Under the pieces are notes generated by a model. The model did not search any database, was not told the DNA's origin, and was given only the letters and a program-made list of their open reading frames with translations. DNA of 64,000 nucleotides. Origin: Poriferisodalis sp965116715 (GTDB taxonomy: Bacteria; Actinomycetota; Acidimicrobiia; Acidimicrobiales; Poriferisodalaceae). The position numbers and the translations under genes were made by a program. The DNA is taken from contig OZ220724.1 of NCBI GenBank assembly GCA_965116715.1, positions 1,736,001-1,800,000 of the forward strand. Reading direction: 5' to 3'. Shown piece after piece: positions 1-8,840 of this stretch. Positions within the stretch are counted from its first letter, which is position 1. Every line of letters begins with the position of its first letter.

Positions 1-783
1 GTTGCCGATCTCCCAGAAGTCCTCGTAGTCGTTGATGCGGTCAGTGTGTAGTTTGCCGCGGAGATGATGGCCCTTCAGCCAGTGAATGGGCACGCCCTCG
101 CCGCCGCCGTCGGTGAACGTCGTCCCGGTGTGGTCGCGGGCCGAGACCGCAGCGGTGCTGGCCAGCACCTTGAAGAACCGGGAATGCTGCCTGATGGATG
201 GGTGGCCGTGGGTGGCGATCGTGTCGCGCACGAACGCGTCGTAGTCTTCGATATCGGTCGATGTAGCGTCCCTCTTGGTGCTCGTCAAAAAAATGAGCCG
301 GAACTGGTCGCCCGTGCTCACGTCATCGGGCTTGCCGCCCCAGTCTTTAGGCACCCCGACCACGCCGGCGGGCAGGGCCCGAACGATGGTCAGGGTGTAG
401 GTCTCCGTGTCTGCGGTGGTGTCTTGGGGAGTGACCACCAGCTTCACCGTGTTGACGCCGGCGGCCAAGTCGACCTGGAACCCGGTCGCGGCGTCCGCGT
501 CGGTGAGGGCCGAGTCGTCGCCGTCGGTGAAAGCCACCGTCTGGCCGCTGTGGCCCTTGGTGAACCCGACCGTCACCCGAGCGTCGTCGTCGGCAACGTC
601 CACCCGGTAGGCGTACACGCCCGAGGAGAACGTCGGCGAGAGCGTCTCACCGGTCACCGTGATGCCTGCCAGCGTGGCATCGCTCGACAGCGCCTGGGCC
701 AGCGCCGGCGACGGCTGCAGCAGCGCGGCCACCAGCGCGGTGACCAGCAGCGATGCCCGGATCCCTTTCCACGCTGCCCTCAA
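1..783 (-). CDS. Secreted protein with cadherin-like beta-sandwich domain (C-terminus beyond the window)
   Basis: Reading the minus strand from 783 gives an uninterrupted 261-codon frame that runs off the left edge. The start is TTG at 783, preceded by GGAGGT with a 6-nt spacer; no better start exists. Residues 1-27 form a signal peptide (basic RAAWKGIR, hydrophobic core, cleavage near ALA-QA). Residues about 28-135 look like a cadherin-like beta-sandwich repeat (LSSDATLAGITV at its start, TYTLTIVRA at its end). From about 140 there is a second module (FRLIFLTSTKRDATS, VPIHWLKGHHLRG) of a type common in large actinobacterial surface proteins. An extracellular binding or adhesion role is inferred from the domains; no catalytic motif is seen. 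It lies downstream of the S41 protease on the same strand, with a 215-bp gap. Confidence 0.75.
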   Translation of the reverse strand, partial: MRAAWKGIRASLLVTALVAALLQPSPALAQALSSDATLAGITVTGETLSPTFSSGVYAYRVDVADDDARVTVGFTKGHSGQTVAFTDGDDSALTDADAATGFQVDLAAGVNTVKLVVTPQDTTADTETYTLTIVRALPAGVVGVPKDWGGKPDDVSTGDQFRLIFLTSTKRDATSTDIEDYDAFVRDTIATHGHPSIRQHSRFFKVLASTAAVSARDHTGTTFTDGGGEGVPIHWLKGHHLRGKLHTDRINDYEDFWEIGN

Positions 784-998
784 CTCGGTACCTCCGAGAT
801 ACGCACACCAGGCGACCCACACGAGCCGCCACGGCCACGCCCGCTAGTCCGTGCGAACCTCGGGCGGTGATCGAGGTCGCTTACATGCATGATGCCCATG
901 GAACGATGAAGGATAGCTACTGCTACCGCGGAATCTGCGGCAATGGCTCCCGATTTGTTTGGCGAGTGGCGGCGAAGCTTCGGCAGTCGCCGTGGGGT

Positions 999-3563
999 CT
1001 ACGGGTCGGCTTGGGCGACGACGTCGAAGGTCGCTTCGAGGGTGCCGAGTGTGTCGCCGCGGCGGTAGCTCAGGCTGTACGCGGTGGCGGTGAGCGTGTA
1101 CTCGCCTTCGGGCAGCGGCCCCCCGCCGTAGAGGCTGTCTGTGCCTGCGTCGCCGTAGAGCGCGTAAGGCAGCCAGCTCTCCGTGCGCGATGTCGAAACC
1201 GGGCCGGTCAGCTCGAAATACACGCTGCCCACCCGGCGGCCGTCCGCGATGTCCGCGCGCACAGTGAAATCGCCGTCGGCGGCGTTGCGCAGCAACACCC
1301 TGCCGCCATCCGCGAGGGCCTGCACCAGCGACTGGTCGGATGCGTCGATCAGGCTGAACCCCGCCAGCGGCCCCGCCGTGCTCTCCACCTGCGCGGGCAC
1401 CGTCACCCACAACGTGTCGCTCGCGATGAACCGGCCCCCAGCAAGCATCCTCACCCGGTACGCATAGGGCAGGCCCCGCCGCGGGCTCTCATCGGTCGCG
1501 CTGTACGAGGTGGTGCCGCGCTCCCAGCCCACATCGGCCACAGCACCGAAATGAGCCTCCCCTCCGCTGTCACGACGCTCCACCATCACCCTGCCCACCT
1601 CCACCCAGCCGGGCTGAGCCGGAATCGTCCAGCTCAAGCTCACCTGCCCGTCGTCGCCCACCGACGCCGCCAAACCCTCAGGCGCAACCGGCGGCTCGGA
1701 CTGGACGCTGACCGCGACCGTCTCAGAGAACACATCACCATGACCCGTCGTGGCCAGCCGAACCCGGAACCGATACTCAACACCCGCCTCAAGACCCCCG
1801 ACCGTTTTCGACCACAACGACTCCGCGCTCAGATCCCAGTCATCAATGACCAACCCCGACCACACCACCACATCGCCGTCACCGTCACCGTCATCGACGA
1901 CACGCTCCAAGAACATCTCGTCCAAATACACCCCAGGCTGCGCAGGCACCACCCACGACACCGTCACCGACACATCAGACGACAACGCCGACACACCAAA
2001 CGGCGCCACCGGCTCGGTGATCCTCGGGGACGAGGCATCAAGTGCCGCCCTGGCGACTCCCACCGGGTGCAGGCACATCGGAAGATCCCTGCTGACGTCC
2101 GGGGCGATGCCTCCCTCAGAACTGGCGCCGCCAGGACCGTAGAAGTAAGCGGACTTGATGACGATCCCTCCGAGCATGGTCTCGCCATCGGAGGTGTACA
2201 CCGTGTAGCCGCTCCAGCCGGTGTGCTTGCCGTAGGTGCGAGTGCCGACGATGAGTGCTCGGTCGTTGCCCGCGGTAGCCAGCGTGAACATCTCCGAGGC
2301 CGAAGCCGACATGCTGTTGACGGTCACGGCCATCGGGAGCGCGGCTTCGTCGGAAGCGATCCCGTCGCTATAGGCCCTGCGGTCGATGATCTGCTGGTTC
2401 GCAAACACCCATCGGGTGACCAAGTCGCCGTTCTTGAGGAAGTTCTTGGCTATGCGGACGGTCTCCCAACCGCTGCCTCCTGGGTTATTTCGCAAGTCCA
2501 CCACCAAGAACTCGACCTCGGCGTCGAGGAGCCGGCGAAGACTTCGTACGAAGGACCGGCTCGACTGCTCTGCAAATCTGTCCAGCTGCAAGTAGCCGAC
2601 ATTGCCATCGACCACGAGATCGAACGCAAAGGGGTCCACCACCTCGGCGGCAACAAGCGTGTGGGTGTGGCGGGTACCCGAGCGCTCCACGACGACTTCT
2701 GCCGACTCGCCGTCGCTGAACGCAAGATCCAGGAGATCCACGTCGTTGCATGTGAAGCTGTTCCGGCCCTTGACCGAGACGAGCACATCGCCCACCTCGA
2801 GCCCTGCCTGATCCGCCGGAGAATCCGCCAGCACCTCATAGATCACCGGCCGGCACGTCGCCGACGGTTCTGAGCACGGCTCGTTTCCCTCAAGCAGGCC
2901 GTACGACAGACCGAGTCCGATCCTGATGCCGTCCGGGTCACCCCTCTCGAGCAACGCCGCCCAGATATCCGGCTCCATGATCCGGACGTAGCGATCGCCG
3001 ACGCCCTCAAGCATGGCCACCGCGGCCGCCCACGCTGCGGCCCGAGTGTCGGCGGCCTTGTCGATCTCCGCGCACATTTCCCTGAACTCCGCAGAGGGCA
3101 GCACGCAGGGAGGCGGGTCGGTCGTGCGGGCCGCGAGCGCGGCGGCTCGCACTCCAGCCGCGGCATCAGAGGCAAGGCCTGCAACGTCGACGGGTCCGTC
3201 CACGTACACCTCGACCAGCTTGTTGAACGCTGTACAGAGCACGGCGAAGTCATCGGGAGGATTGGCGCATGTCACAACGGCTCCGCTCGCCCCCTTGCCA
3301 CGCCACGCGCCGCCACCAAAAGGGTTGCGATACTGCACCGACTCGGTGTCCACCACCAAATCGAAGTCGTTGACAGCGTTGATTTCCGCACCATCGGGAG
3401 CCGACGCGAGCGGCGTCAACGCGGCCGGAGCTGCCTCCGAACTCGACGCCGCCTCAGCATCCGGGTACACCCAGACAGCAGCACCCACGATGGCGGCCAG
3501 CAGCAACGCTGACACCGCCCACTTCGGCGGCTTCGGCGCCAACGACAATCTCCGTCTGATCAC
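999..3563 (-). CDS. Membrane-anchored S41 (CtpA/tail-specific) serine protease with PDZ and FN3-like domains
   Basis: This 854-aa protein starts at GTG 3563, with GGGGAG 7 nt upstream. Residues 14-33 form a signal anchor. An N-terminal helical region (about 35-200) leads to a PDZ domain (about 200-310, with GLGLSYGLLEG and GLEVGDVLVSVKG) and an S41 catalytic core (about 310-500). The Ser-Lys dyad appears intact: serine in NSMSASASEMFT and lysine in GTRTYGKHTG. After the protease core come two fibronectin-III-like modules (about 520-620 and 625-725) and a final beta-rich domain. S41 proteases cleave proteins outside the membrane from their C-terminal ends; the added beta modules suggest attachment to the cell surface or a polymer, which is inference. 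The family is usually 400-500 aa, so the extra 350 aa is unusual. Confidence 0.85.
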   Translation of the reverse strand: MIRRRLSLAPKPPKWAVSALLLAAIVGAAVWVYPDAEAASSSEAAPAALTPLASAPDGAEINAVNDFDLVVDTESVQYRNPFGGGAWRGKGASGAVVTCANPPDDFAVLCTAFNKLVEVYVDGPVDVAGLASDAAAGVRAAALAARTTDPPPCVLPSAEFREMCAEIDKAADTRAAAWAAAVAMLEGVGDRYVRIMEPDIWAALLERGDPDGIRIGLGLSYGLLEGNEPCSEPSATCRPVIYEVLADSPADQAGLEVGDVLVSVKGRNSFTCNDVDLLDLAFSDGESAEVVVERSGTRHTHTLVAAEVVDPFAFDLVVDGNVGYLQLDRFAEQSSRSFVRSLRRLLDAEVEFLVVDLRNNPGGSGWETVRIAKNFLKNGDLVTRWVFANQQIIDRRAYSDGIASDEAALPMAVTVNSMSASASEMFTLATAGNDRALIVGTRTYGKHTGWSGYTVYTSDGETMLGGIVIKSAYFYGPGGASSEGGIAPDVSRDLPMCLHPVGVARAALDASSPRITEPVAPFGVSALSSDVSVTVSWVVPAQPGVYLDEMFLERVVDDGDGDGDVVVWSGLVIDDWDLSAESLWSKTVGGLEAGVEYRFRVRLATTGHGDVFSETVAVSVQSEPPVAPEGLAASVGDDGQVSLSWTIPAQPGWVEVGRVMVERRDSGGEAHFGAVADVGWERGTTSYSATDESPRRGLPYAYRVRMLAGGRFIASDTLWVTVPAQVESTAGPLAGFSLIDASDQSLVQALADGGRVLLRNAADGDFTVRADIADGRRVGSVYFELTGPVSTSRTESWLPYALYGDAGTDSLYGGGPLPEGEYTLTATAYSLSYRRGDTLGTLEATFDVVAQADP

Positions 3564-3753
3564 ACCCGGTCTCCCCGGTGGATGCGGGCGAGCCTCTTCC
3601 GAGAACAGACGTCAACTGCATGAACACATCTCATCTTGCATGAAAACTACTTCATTGGATGAGACGCACACACCAGATCGACGGATCGAGCCCGCGGGGC
3701 GGCCGCCGAGCCGAGAGCCGAGTGCCCACCAAAGCGGACCCCAACGCCCGCGC

Positions 3754-5085
3754 TTAGCTCCAGGGGTAGGGCGAGTTGCTGACGGGGTGCAGCTTGCCTT
3801 GGGCGTAGCGCGAGTAGCGGAACGGCTCCAGCAGTGACTGGGGCTGGCCGAGCAGCTCTTTGGCCACCAGGGCGCCGACGCCGATCATCTTGTAGCCGTG
3901 ATTGGAGTCGGCGATGAAGTAGGCGTTGTCGCAGAAGGTGTCGAACACCGGGAAGTTGTCGGGCGAGAAGCTGCCGATGCCGCCTGAGGGCTCGTCGCTG
4001 ATGAGGTGGTTCTTGCCCTCGAAGCGCTTGTGGCAGTGCGCCAGCGCCGCGGTCCAGGTGCGGTAGAAGTCGCCCCCTACCACGAAGTCGGGCGAGTCGG
4101 GCCCGTAGGGGTCGACGGCCACCTGCTCGGAGGGCTTGTCGACGACGTAGGGCATGTAGCCGCCCTGCACGCCGCCGAAGTTGAAGTCGGGCTTGTAGTA
4201 GATGCCCCACGGTCCTTCGTTGACCAGCCCGTCGGCGTCATGCAGCGGGGCGTCGGTGTCGACGTGCACCACCGGGGGCATGTTGCCCTCGTTGTCTGTC
4301 AGGTAGCCGGGATCGACCGTGAGTGTGCCCTCCTGCAGGCACATGTAGGTCCACGTCGGCACGTTGTGCAGCTCGCCGTCGCCGCCCAAGATGTCGGTGG
4401 TGGTGGGCAGGTCGAGCATCGCCCAGATCTTCTGGACCCACGGCCCCACGGCAACCACGACGTGCTCGCAGGCAACCGAGCCTTGGTCGGTGAACACTGC
4501 GGTGACGGCGCCCGATTCGTCTTGGTCGAATCCGGTGACGGTCACGCCGCCCACCACGTTGACGTCTTCGGCTTCGGCCTTGCCCAGCAGGCCCTTCAGC
4601 GACGCCATGTTGTTGGCGTAGCCGCCGCGGTGCTCGTGCAGCACGCTGGTGATGCCCTGGGCCTGCCAGTCGCTGAAGATGCTCTTCATGTAGGCGTCGG
4701 ATGCCGCAGCGCCCTCGACGAACGTGGACGAGTAGCCGATGGCCTGCTGCTGCGCGTGGATAGACGCCACGTCGTCGCGCATCGCCTCGTGGCTGATCTG
4801 CATGTAGCCCACGGGGTGGTACGAGAACGCCTCGGGGTCGCTGTCCCACACGCCGACCGAGTGGGCCATCAGCTCGCGCATCGCGGGCTGGAAGTAGTTG
4901 TTGCGGATCACCCCGCAGGCGATGCCAGAGGCCCCCGCGCCGACGCCGGTCTTGTCGATGACGACGATGTCGTCGCTCGAACCCCGTCCCGACGACCTCA
5001 GGTCGCGGGCCAGGTTCCACGCAGTGGACAGGCCGTGGATGCCCGAGCCGATGATGACGTAACGAGCGCTGGTCGGTAGTGCCAT
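3754..5085 (-). CDS. FAD-dependent oxidoreductase, DadA / sarcosine oxidase beta-like
   Basis: 443-aa member of the DAO family. The N-terminal Rossmann motif is clear (YVIIGSGIHGLSTAW, residues 9-23), followed by the acidic end of strand 2 (IVVIDK) and the GVGAGASGIACGVIRNNY segment that packs on FAD. The C-terminal GYKMIGVGALVAKELL closes the FAD site. It is the last gene of the gmaS-mgsABC transcription unit, 68 bp after the 151-aa gene. It resembles the beta subunit of heterotetrameric sarcosine oxidase but has no alpha, gamma or delta partner beside it; a full soxBDAG set lies at 16-21 kb. A likely role is oxidation of an N-methyl amino acid made by the upstream enzymes, but the substrate cannot be read from the sequence. 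Confidence 0.8.
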   Translation of the reverse strand: MALPTSARYVIIGSGIHGLSTAWNLARDLRSSGRGSSDDIVVIDKTGVGAGASGIACGVIRNNYFQPAMRELMAHSVGVWDSDPEAFSYHPVGYMQISHEAMRDDVASIHAQQQAIGYSSTFVEGAAASDAYMKSIFSDWQAQGITSVLHEHRGGYANNMASLKGLLGKAEAEDVNVVGGVTVTGFDQDESGAVTAVFTDQGSVACEHVVVAVGPWVQKIWAMLDLPTTTDILGGDGELHNVPTWTYMCLQEGTLTVDPGYLTDNEGNMPPVVHVDTDAPLHDADGLVNEGPWGIYYKPDFNFGGVQGGYMPYVVDKPSEQVAVDPYGPDSPDFVVGGDFYRTWTAALAHCHKRFEGKNHLISDEPSGGIGSFSPDNFPVFDTFCDNAYFIADSNHGYKMIGVGALVAKELLGQPQSLLEPFRYSRYAQGKLHPVSNSPYPWS

Positions 5086-5153
5086 GGCCGTTGCCTTCGT
5101 GATTCAGGTGCTCTCGTGTGACGGGTGGCAGGTGAACGGTGACGGGTGCCGGC

Positions 5154-5609
5154 TCAGTGGCCAGCAGGGGCCTCCCAGCCCTCCAGCACCGGCGGTCGCC
5201 AGTCGGTGCCGACGATCCTGGAATCGGACACCCACGGCCCCAATTCCACCTGCGGGAATTTGCAGTGGATGTCCTTGAGGGTGATGCCGTAGCTGTTGCC
5301 CTCGGTGAGGTGCTTCATCAGCACCTTGCGGGCGATCTCGTCTTCGCGGCCCTCGGGAATGTCGAAGTAGATCTTCAGGAACGAATTCGAGTAGCGGTCG
5401 AACACCGCCGGGACGCCGTCCTCCTCGAGCAGCGTGATGTCCTCGAGCCAGTTGATGTCGGGTCCCGGCGTGAGCGCCAGCAGGTCGATGTCCTCCACGA
5501 GCGACATGTCCTCCTGGTACGGGAACCGCTTGCCCGCCAGCACCTCGGCGTCGATGGCGACGGTCCGGGTCTCGCGTGGGCTTTCGCCCGTGCTCGCTGC
5601 GTTGCTCAT
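5154..5609 (-). CDS. Unrecognised 151-aa protein in the N-methylglutamate operon
   Basis: I do not recognise this family. The ATG at 5609 lies 1 bp beyond the mgsC stop, and GGAGG within the end of mgsC serves as its ribosome binding site, so the two are almost certainly co-translated. The protein is acidic, soluble and has no signal or membrane segment. Visible features are a repeated pattern of DIDLLALTPGPDINWLEDI, a conserved-looking FLKIYFDIPEGREDE segment in the middle and two tryptophans near the C-terminus (LGPWVSD, GTDWRPPV). The position between mgsC and an FAD oxidoreductase suggests a subunit or chaperone of one of these enzymes, but nothing in the sequence proves it. Confidence 0.8.
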   Translation of the reverse strand: MSNAASTGESPRETRTVAIDAEVLAGKRFPYQEDMSLVEDIDLLALTPGPDINWLEDITLLEEDGVPAVFDRYSNSFLKIYFDIPEGREDEIARKVLMKHLTEGNSYGITLKDIHCKFPQVELGPWVSDSRIVGTDWRPPVLEGWEAPAGH

Positions 5610-5610
5610 C

Positions 5611-7032
5611 TCAGAGTCCTCCGTCGATCACGTGCTTGTCGAAGAGGTCACGGATCTCGGCCAAGGTCCGCTCCTCGGTGACGCCCGGGATGTAGTTGGT
5701 GCCGGCGATCGGCACCTTGGCCATGGCCGCTGCCTCGTGCGTCAGCGCCGCAAGGTCCTCGGGCTCGAGCGAGTGGATGTCGGTCTTGCCGCAGGCCCGG
5801 GCCAGCATCTGCACTTCCATGGTCAGGGTGATCAGGAAGTTGTAGACCCGCAGGGCGGCCTCGTCGACGTCGAGACGCTTGCGCAGCTCGACGTCCTGGG
5901 TGGCCACGCCGACGGGGCAGCGGCCGGTGTGGCAGTGGTAGCACTCGCCCGCCGACACGCCGATGGTGCCCTCGTAGTCGGTGACGCCGGGGATCTCCTT
6001 GTTGCAGTTCAGCGCCATCAGCGCCGCGGTGCCCAGCGCCACGGCGTTCGCTCCGAGGGCTAGGCACTTGGCCACGTCGCCGCCGTTGCGGATGCCGCCC
6101 GCGACCACCAGGTCGATGTCGTCGGCGAGGCCCACGTCCTCCAGCGCCCGGCGAGCCTCGGGGATGGCCGCCATCAGCGGGATGCCGGTCTCCTCGGTGG
6201 CCAGATGCGGCCCGGCACCGGTGCCGCCTTCGGCGCCGTCGAGGTAGATGACGTCGGGACCGCACTTGGCCGCCATGCGCACGTCGTCGTACACCCGGGC
6301 CGATCCCAGCTTGAGCTGGATGGGGATCTGGTAGTCGGTGGCCTCCCGCACCTCCTGGATCTTCAGCGACAGGTCGTCGGGGCCGAGCCAGTCGGGGTGG
6401 CGGGCCGGCGACCGCTGGTCGATGCCCGCGGGCAGCGACCGCATCTCGGCGACCTGCTCGGTGACCTTCTGGCCCATCAGGTGCCCGCCTAGGCCCACCT
6501 TGCAGCCCTGGCCGATGAAGAACTCGACCGCATCGGCCAGCATCAGGTGGTGGGGGTTGAAGCCGTAGCGGCTCTGGATGATCTGGTAGTACCACTTGGT
6601 GGACAGATCACGCTCGGGCGGGATCATCCCGCCCTCGCCCGAGCAGGTGGCGGTGCCGGCCATCGAGGCACCCTTGGCCAGCGCCATCTTGGCCTCCAGC
6701 GACAGCGCGCCGAAGCTCATGCCGGTGATGTACACCGGGATGTCCAGCTCCAGCGGCTTCTCGGCGAAACGTGACCCGATGACGGTCTTGGTCTCGCACT
6801 TCTCGCGGTAGCCCTCGATCACGAACCGGGTGAGGGTTCCGGGCAGGAACACCAGCTCGTCCCAGTGGGGGATCTTCTTGAAGATCGAGAAGCCTCGCAT
6901 CCGGTAGCGGCCCAGCTCGGACTTCACGTGGATGTCGTTGATGACCTCGCGAGTGAAGATGCGGCTCTTGCCGAGCACATCGGTGCTCTGATTGACAGCG
7001 CTCAGTTCGGCCTGGTTGTTCTCGTCGGCCAT
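5611..7032 (-). CDS. mgsC: N-methylglutamate synthase FMN subunit (glutamate synthase large-subunit-like)
   Basis: 473-aa protein of the glutamate synthase FMN-domain family (GlxD/MgsC). It has the TIM-barrel signature of that family: ITGMSFGALSLEAKMAL near residue 100, the FMN-phosphate segment LKLGSARVYDD...YLDGAEGGTGAGPH, VVAGGIRNGGDVAK and ALGTAALMAL. The cysteine cluster ECYHCHTGRCPVGVATQ matches the iron-sulfur site of glutamate synthase. AAGGAGGT lies 8 nt before ATG 7032. Together with MgsA and MgsB it should convert gamma-glutamylmethylamide (or methylamine plus glutamate) to N-methylglutamate, splitting into three genes what GltB has in one chain. Related glxBCD genes also occur near sarcosine catabolism, so a role in ammonia assimilation is a possible alternative. 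Confidence 0.9.
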   Translation of the reverse strand: MADENNQAELSAVNQSTDVLGKSRIFTREVINDIHVKSELGRYRMRGFSIFKKIPHWDELVFLPGTLTRFVIEGYREKCETKTVIGSRFAEKPLELDIPVYITGMSFGALSLEAKMALAKGASMAGTATCSGEGGMIPPERDLSTKWYYQIIQSRYGFNPHHLMLADAVEFFIGQGCKVGLGGHLMGQKVTEQVAEMRSLPAGIDQRSPARHPDWLGPDDLSLKIQEVREATDYQIPIQLKLGSARVYDDVRMAAKCGPDVIYLDGAEGGTGAGPHLATEETGIPLMAAIPEARRALEDVGLADDIDLVVAGGIRNGGDVAKCLALGANAVALGTAALMALNCNKEIPGVTDYEGTIGVSAGECYHCHTGRCPVGVATQDVELRKRLDVDEAALRVYNFLITLTMEVQMLARACGKTDIHSLEPEDLAALTHEAAAMAKVPIAGTNYIPGVTEERTLAEIRDLFDKHVIDGGL

Positions 7033-7052
7033 GTCCGTCGACCTCCTTGCGC

Positions 7053-7847
7053 CTAGTGGATGACGAGCTTGCGCTCGGACGGCTCAAGCTGGTCGTAGTT
7101 GTGCAGCACCTTGCCGCACACGAACTTCTGGAACTCAGGCGGATCGCCCAGCCCGTGGATGCGGAACTTGCGCTCGATCAGCTCGGTGTCGGCATCGTTC
7201 CACTCACCAGGAACACAGTCGACCCCCAGCGAGGCCACCGTGCCGGCCACGTAGAGCTCGCCGTCGTACATCGAGTCGCCCAGGTTCATGCCCGCGTTGC
7301 CGCAGATGATCTGGCGGCCCCGCTGCATCATGAAGCCGGTGTTGATGCCGACGTCGCCGAGCACGATGATCGTGCCGCCCTTCTGGTCGATGCCGGTGCG
7401 GGCGCCCACGTCGCCCTTCACGATCAGGTCGCCGCCCCGGATGGCCGCACCGGTCAGCGACCCGGCGCTGCGCTCGATGGTGACCACCCCCGACATCATG
7501 TTCTCGGCCACCGACCAGCCGACGCGGCCGTTGATGGTCACCTCGGGCCCGTCGATGAGCCCGCAGGCGAACCAGCCGGGGCTGCCCTCGAAGTGAATGC
7601 GGCAGCGCTTCAGGATCCCGACGGCCAACGAATGCTTCGAGGCCGGGTTCAGGATGGTGACGTCGGTGATGCCGTCGTCGTAGATGAGCTTGCGCAGCGC
7701 CATGTTGATCTGGCGGATGGTCAGATCGGCTGCATCGAAGCGAGCCCGGCCCCCGTCGACCTCGACGTTGTCGGGCATGTCGGCATGGGGCTCCACCAGC
7801 CCCCGGGCGTCGTAGGAGACGCCGCTGCGGGAACCTACACCTGCCAC
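7053..7847 (-). CDS. mgsB: N-methylglutamate synthase GXGXG subunit
   Basis: 264-aa GXGXG-motif protein, equivalent to the C-terminal beta-helix domain of glutamate synthase. Regular glycine-rich turns recur through the middle (GWSVAENMMSG, GAAIRGGDLIVKGDVGARTG, GGTIIVLGDVGINTGFMM, ICGNAGMNLGDSMYDGELYV), which is the structural signature of the right-handed helix. The start is GTG 7847, supported by GGGAGGTG 5 nt upstream; this makes the gene overlap the end of mgsA by 13 bp, implying translational coupling. The domain has no catalytic residues and holds the amidotransferase and FMN parts in place in glutamate synthase; the same structural job is inferred here. Confidence 0.9.
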   Translation of the reverse strand: MAGVGSRSGVSYDARGLVEPHADMPDNVEVDGGRARFDAADLTIRQINMALRKLIYDDGITDVTILNPASKHSLAVGILKRCRIHFEGSPGWFACGLIDGPEVTINGRVGWSVAENMMSGVVTIERSAGSLTGAAIRGGDLIVKGDVGARTGIDQKGGTIIVLGDVGINTGFMMQRGRQIICGNAGMNLGDSMYDGELYVAGTVASLGVDCVPGEWNDADTELIERKFRIHGLGDPPEFQKFVCGKVLHNYDQLEPSERKLVIH

Positions 7848-8764
7848 ACCAGCACCTCCCGCTCGTAGGGGTCACGGGTGACCACTTCACGATTCACCAG
7901 CGAACGGATGGCCACTTCCTCGGTGGCCACCGCCACCAGCGGGTCCGACTCGAACAGCACCAGCGGCTTGGCCGCCATCTCGTCCTTGGCGACGCCCAGC
8001 TGGTTGCCGGTGACGCACACATAGGTGAACACACCGTCGAGGTCGTCGAGGCTGTGCTTCATGGAGGTCTCCAGCGTGAGGCCCCGCGACATGTACTCGG
8101 CGAGGTACACGGCGATGATCTCGGAGTCGCACTCGCTCTGGAAGCGGTGGCCGTGCTGCTCGAGGCGCCGGCGCCACTGGTGGTAGTTGGTGAGCTGGCC
8201 GTTGTGCACCACCGCCACGTCGGCGAAGGGGTAGGCCCAGTAGGGGTGCGCACTGGCGAGGTCCACTTCGGACTCGGTGGCCATGCGCACGTGGCCGATG
8301 CCGTGCGTGCCCCGGAACGAGCCCAGGTTGTACTGGTCGCTCACGGTGGAGGCGTCGCCCAAGTCCTTGATAATCTCCAGCGAGCTGCCCAGCGAGAGCA
8401 CCTCGCAACCGGGCACATCCTCGAGGTAATCGGCCAGCGCCTTGAGATCGCCGCCGTAGCGGATGGTGGCCCGGAAGGCGTACCCGGTCTCGCTGGTGAC
8501 CGTGGCCACCTCGGCGCCGATCTTGGCCAGGCGGCTCTCCACCTCGACCCGGTTGCGCTCGAGGCGTTCGGCCATGCCGATGCCTTGGCTCTTGTTGGGT
8601 TCGGCCAGCACGAACCGGATGACGACCAGGTCGTCGGCCGGCCCGTACACCGCGTAGCCGGTGGAGTCCGGCCCCCGGTGCTTCATGGATTGGAGCATCG
8701 CGGTCAGCTCTGCTCCGATGTCGGCGGTTCCGTCGCGGTGGATCACTCCGGCTATGCCGCACAT
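7835..8764 (-). CDS. mgsA: N-methylglutamate synthase, class II glutamine amidotransferase subunit
   Basis: 309-aa Ntn-type amidotransferase. After removal of Met1 the nucleophile is Cys2 in MCGIAGVIHRDG; other active-site elements are MKHRGPDSTG, the GIGHVRMATES arginine loop and AVVHNGQLTNYHQWR. In glutamate synthase this domain releases an amine from an amide donor; in the N-methylglutamate pathway the donor is thought to be gamma-glutamylmethylamide, made by the gmaS product encoded just upstream. An insertion between residues about 50 and 130, relative to PurF-type domains, is usual for the GlxB/MgsA group. AGGGGGA precedes ATG 8764. It is separated from gmaS by 76 bp and overlaps mgsB. 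Confidence 0.9.
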   Translation of the reverse strand: MCGIAGVIHRDGTADIGAELTAMLQSMKHRGPDSTGYAVYGPADDLVVIRFVLAEPNKSQGIGMAERLERNRVEVESRLAKIGAEVATVTSETGYAFRATIRYGGDLKALADYLEDVPGCEVLSLGSSLEIIKDLGDASTVSDQYNLGSFRGTHGIGHVRMATESEVDLASAHPYWAYPFADVAVVHNGQLTNYHQWRRRLEQHGHRFQSECDSEIIAVYLAEYMSRGLTLETSMKHSLDDLDGVFTYVCVTGNQLGVAKDEMAAKPLVLFESDPLVAVATEEVAIRSLVNREVVTRDPYEREVLVWQV

Positions 8765-8840
8765 GGTGGGTCCCCCTTCGTGGGTGCGTTCGGTCTGTCG
8801 TGGTGTGTGTCAGGTGCCGGCCCCGCAGGCCGGCGGGCGG

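Noticed and set aside
753..2873. Long plus-strand open frame antisense to the S41 protease
   Set aside because: The product is low-complexity (His/Arg/Pro-rich) and matches no family, whereas the minus strand encodes a clear protease. High GC commonly leaves antisense frames open.
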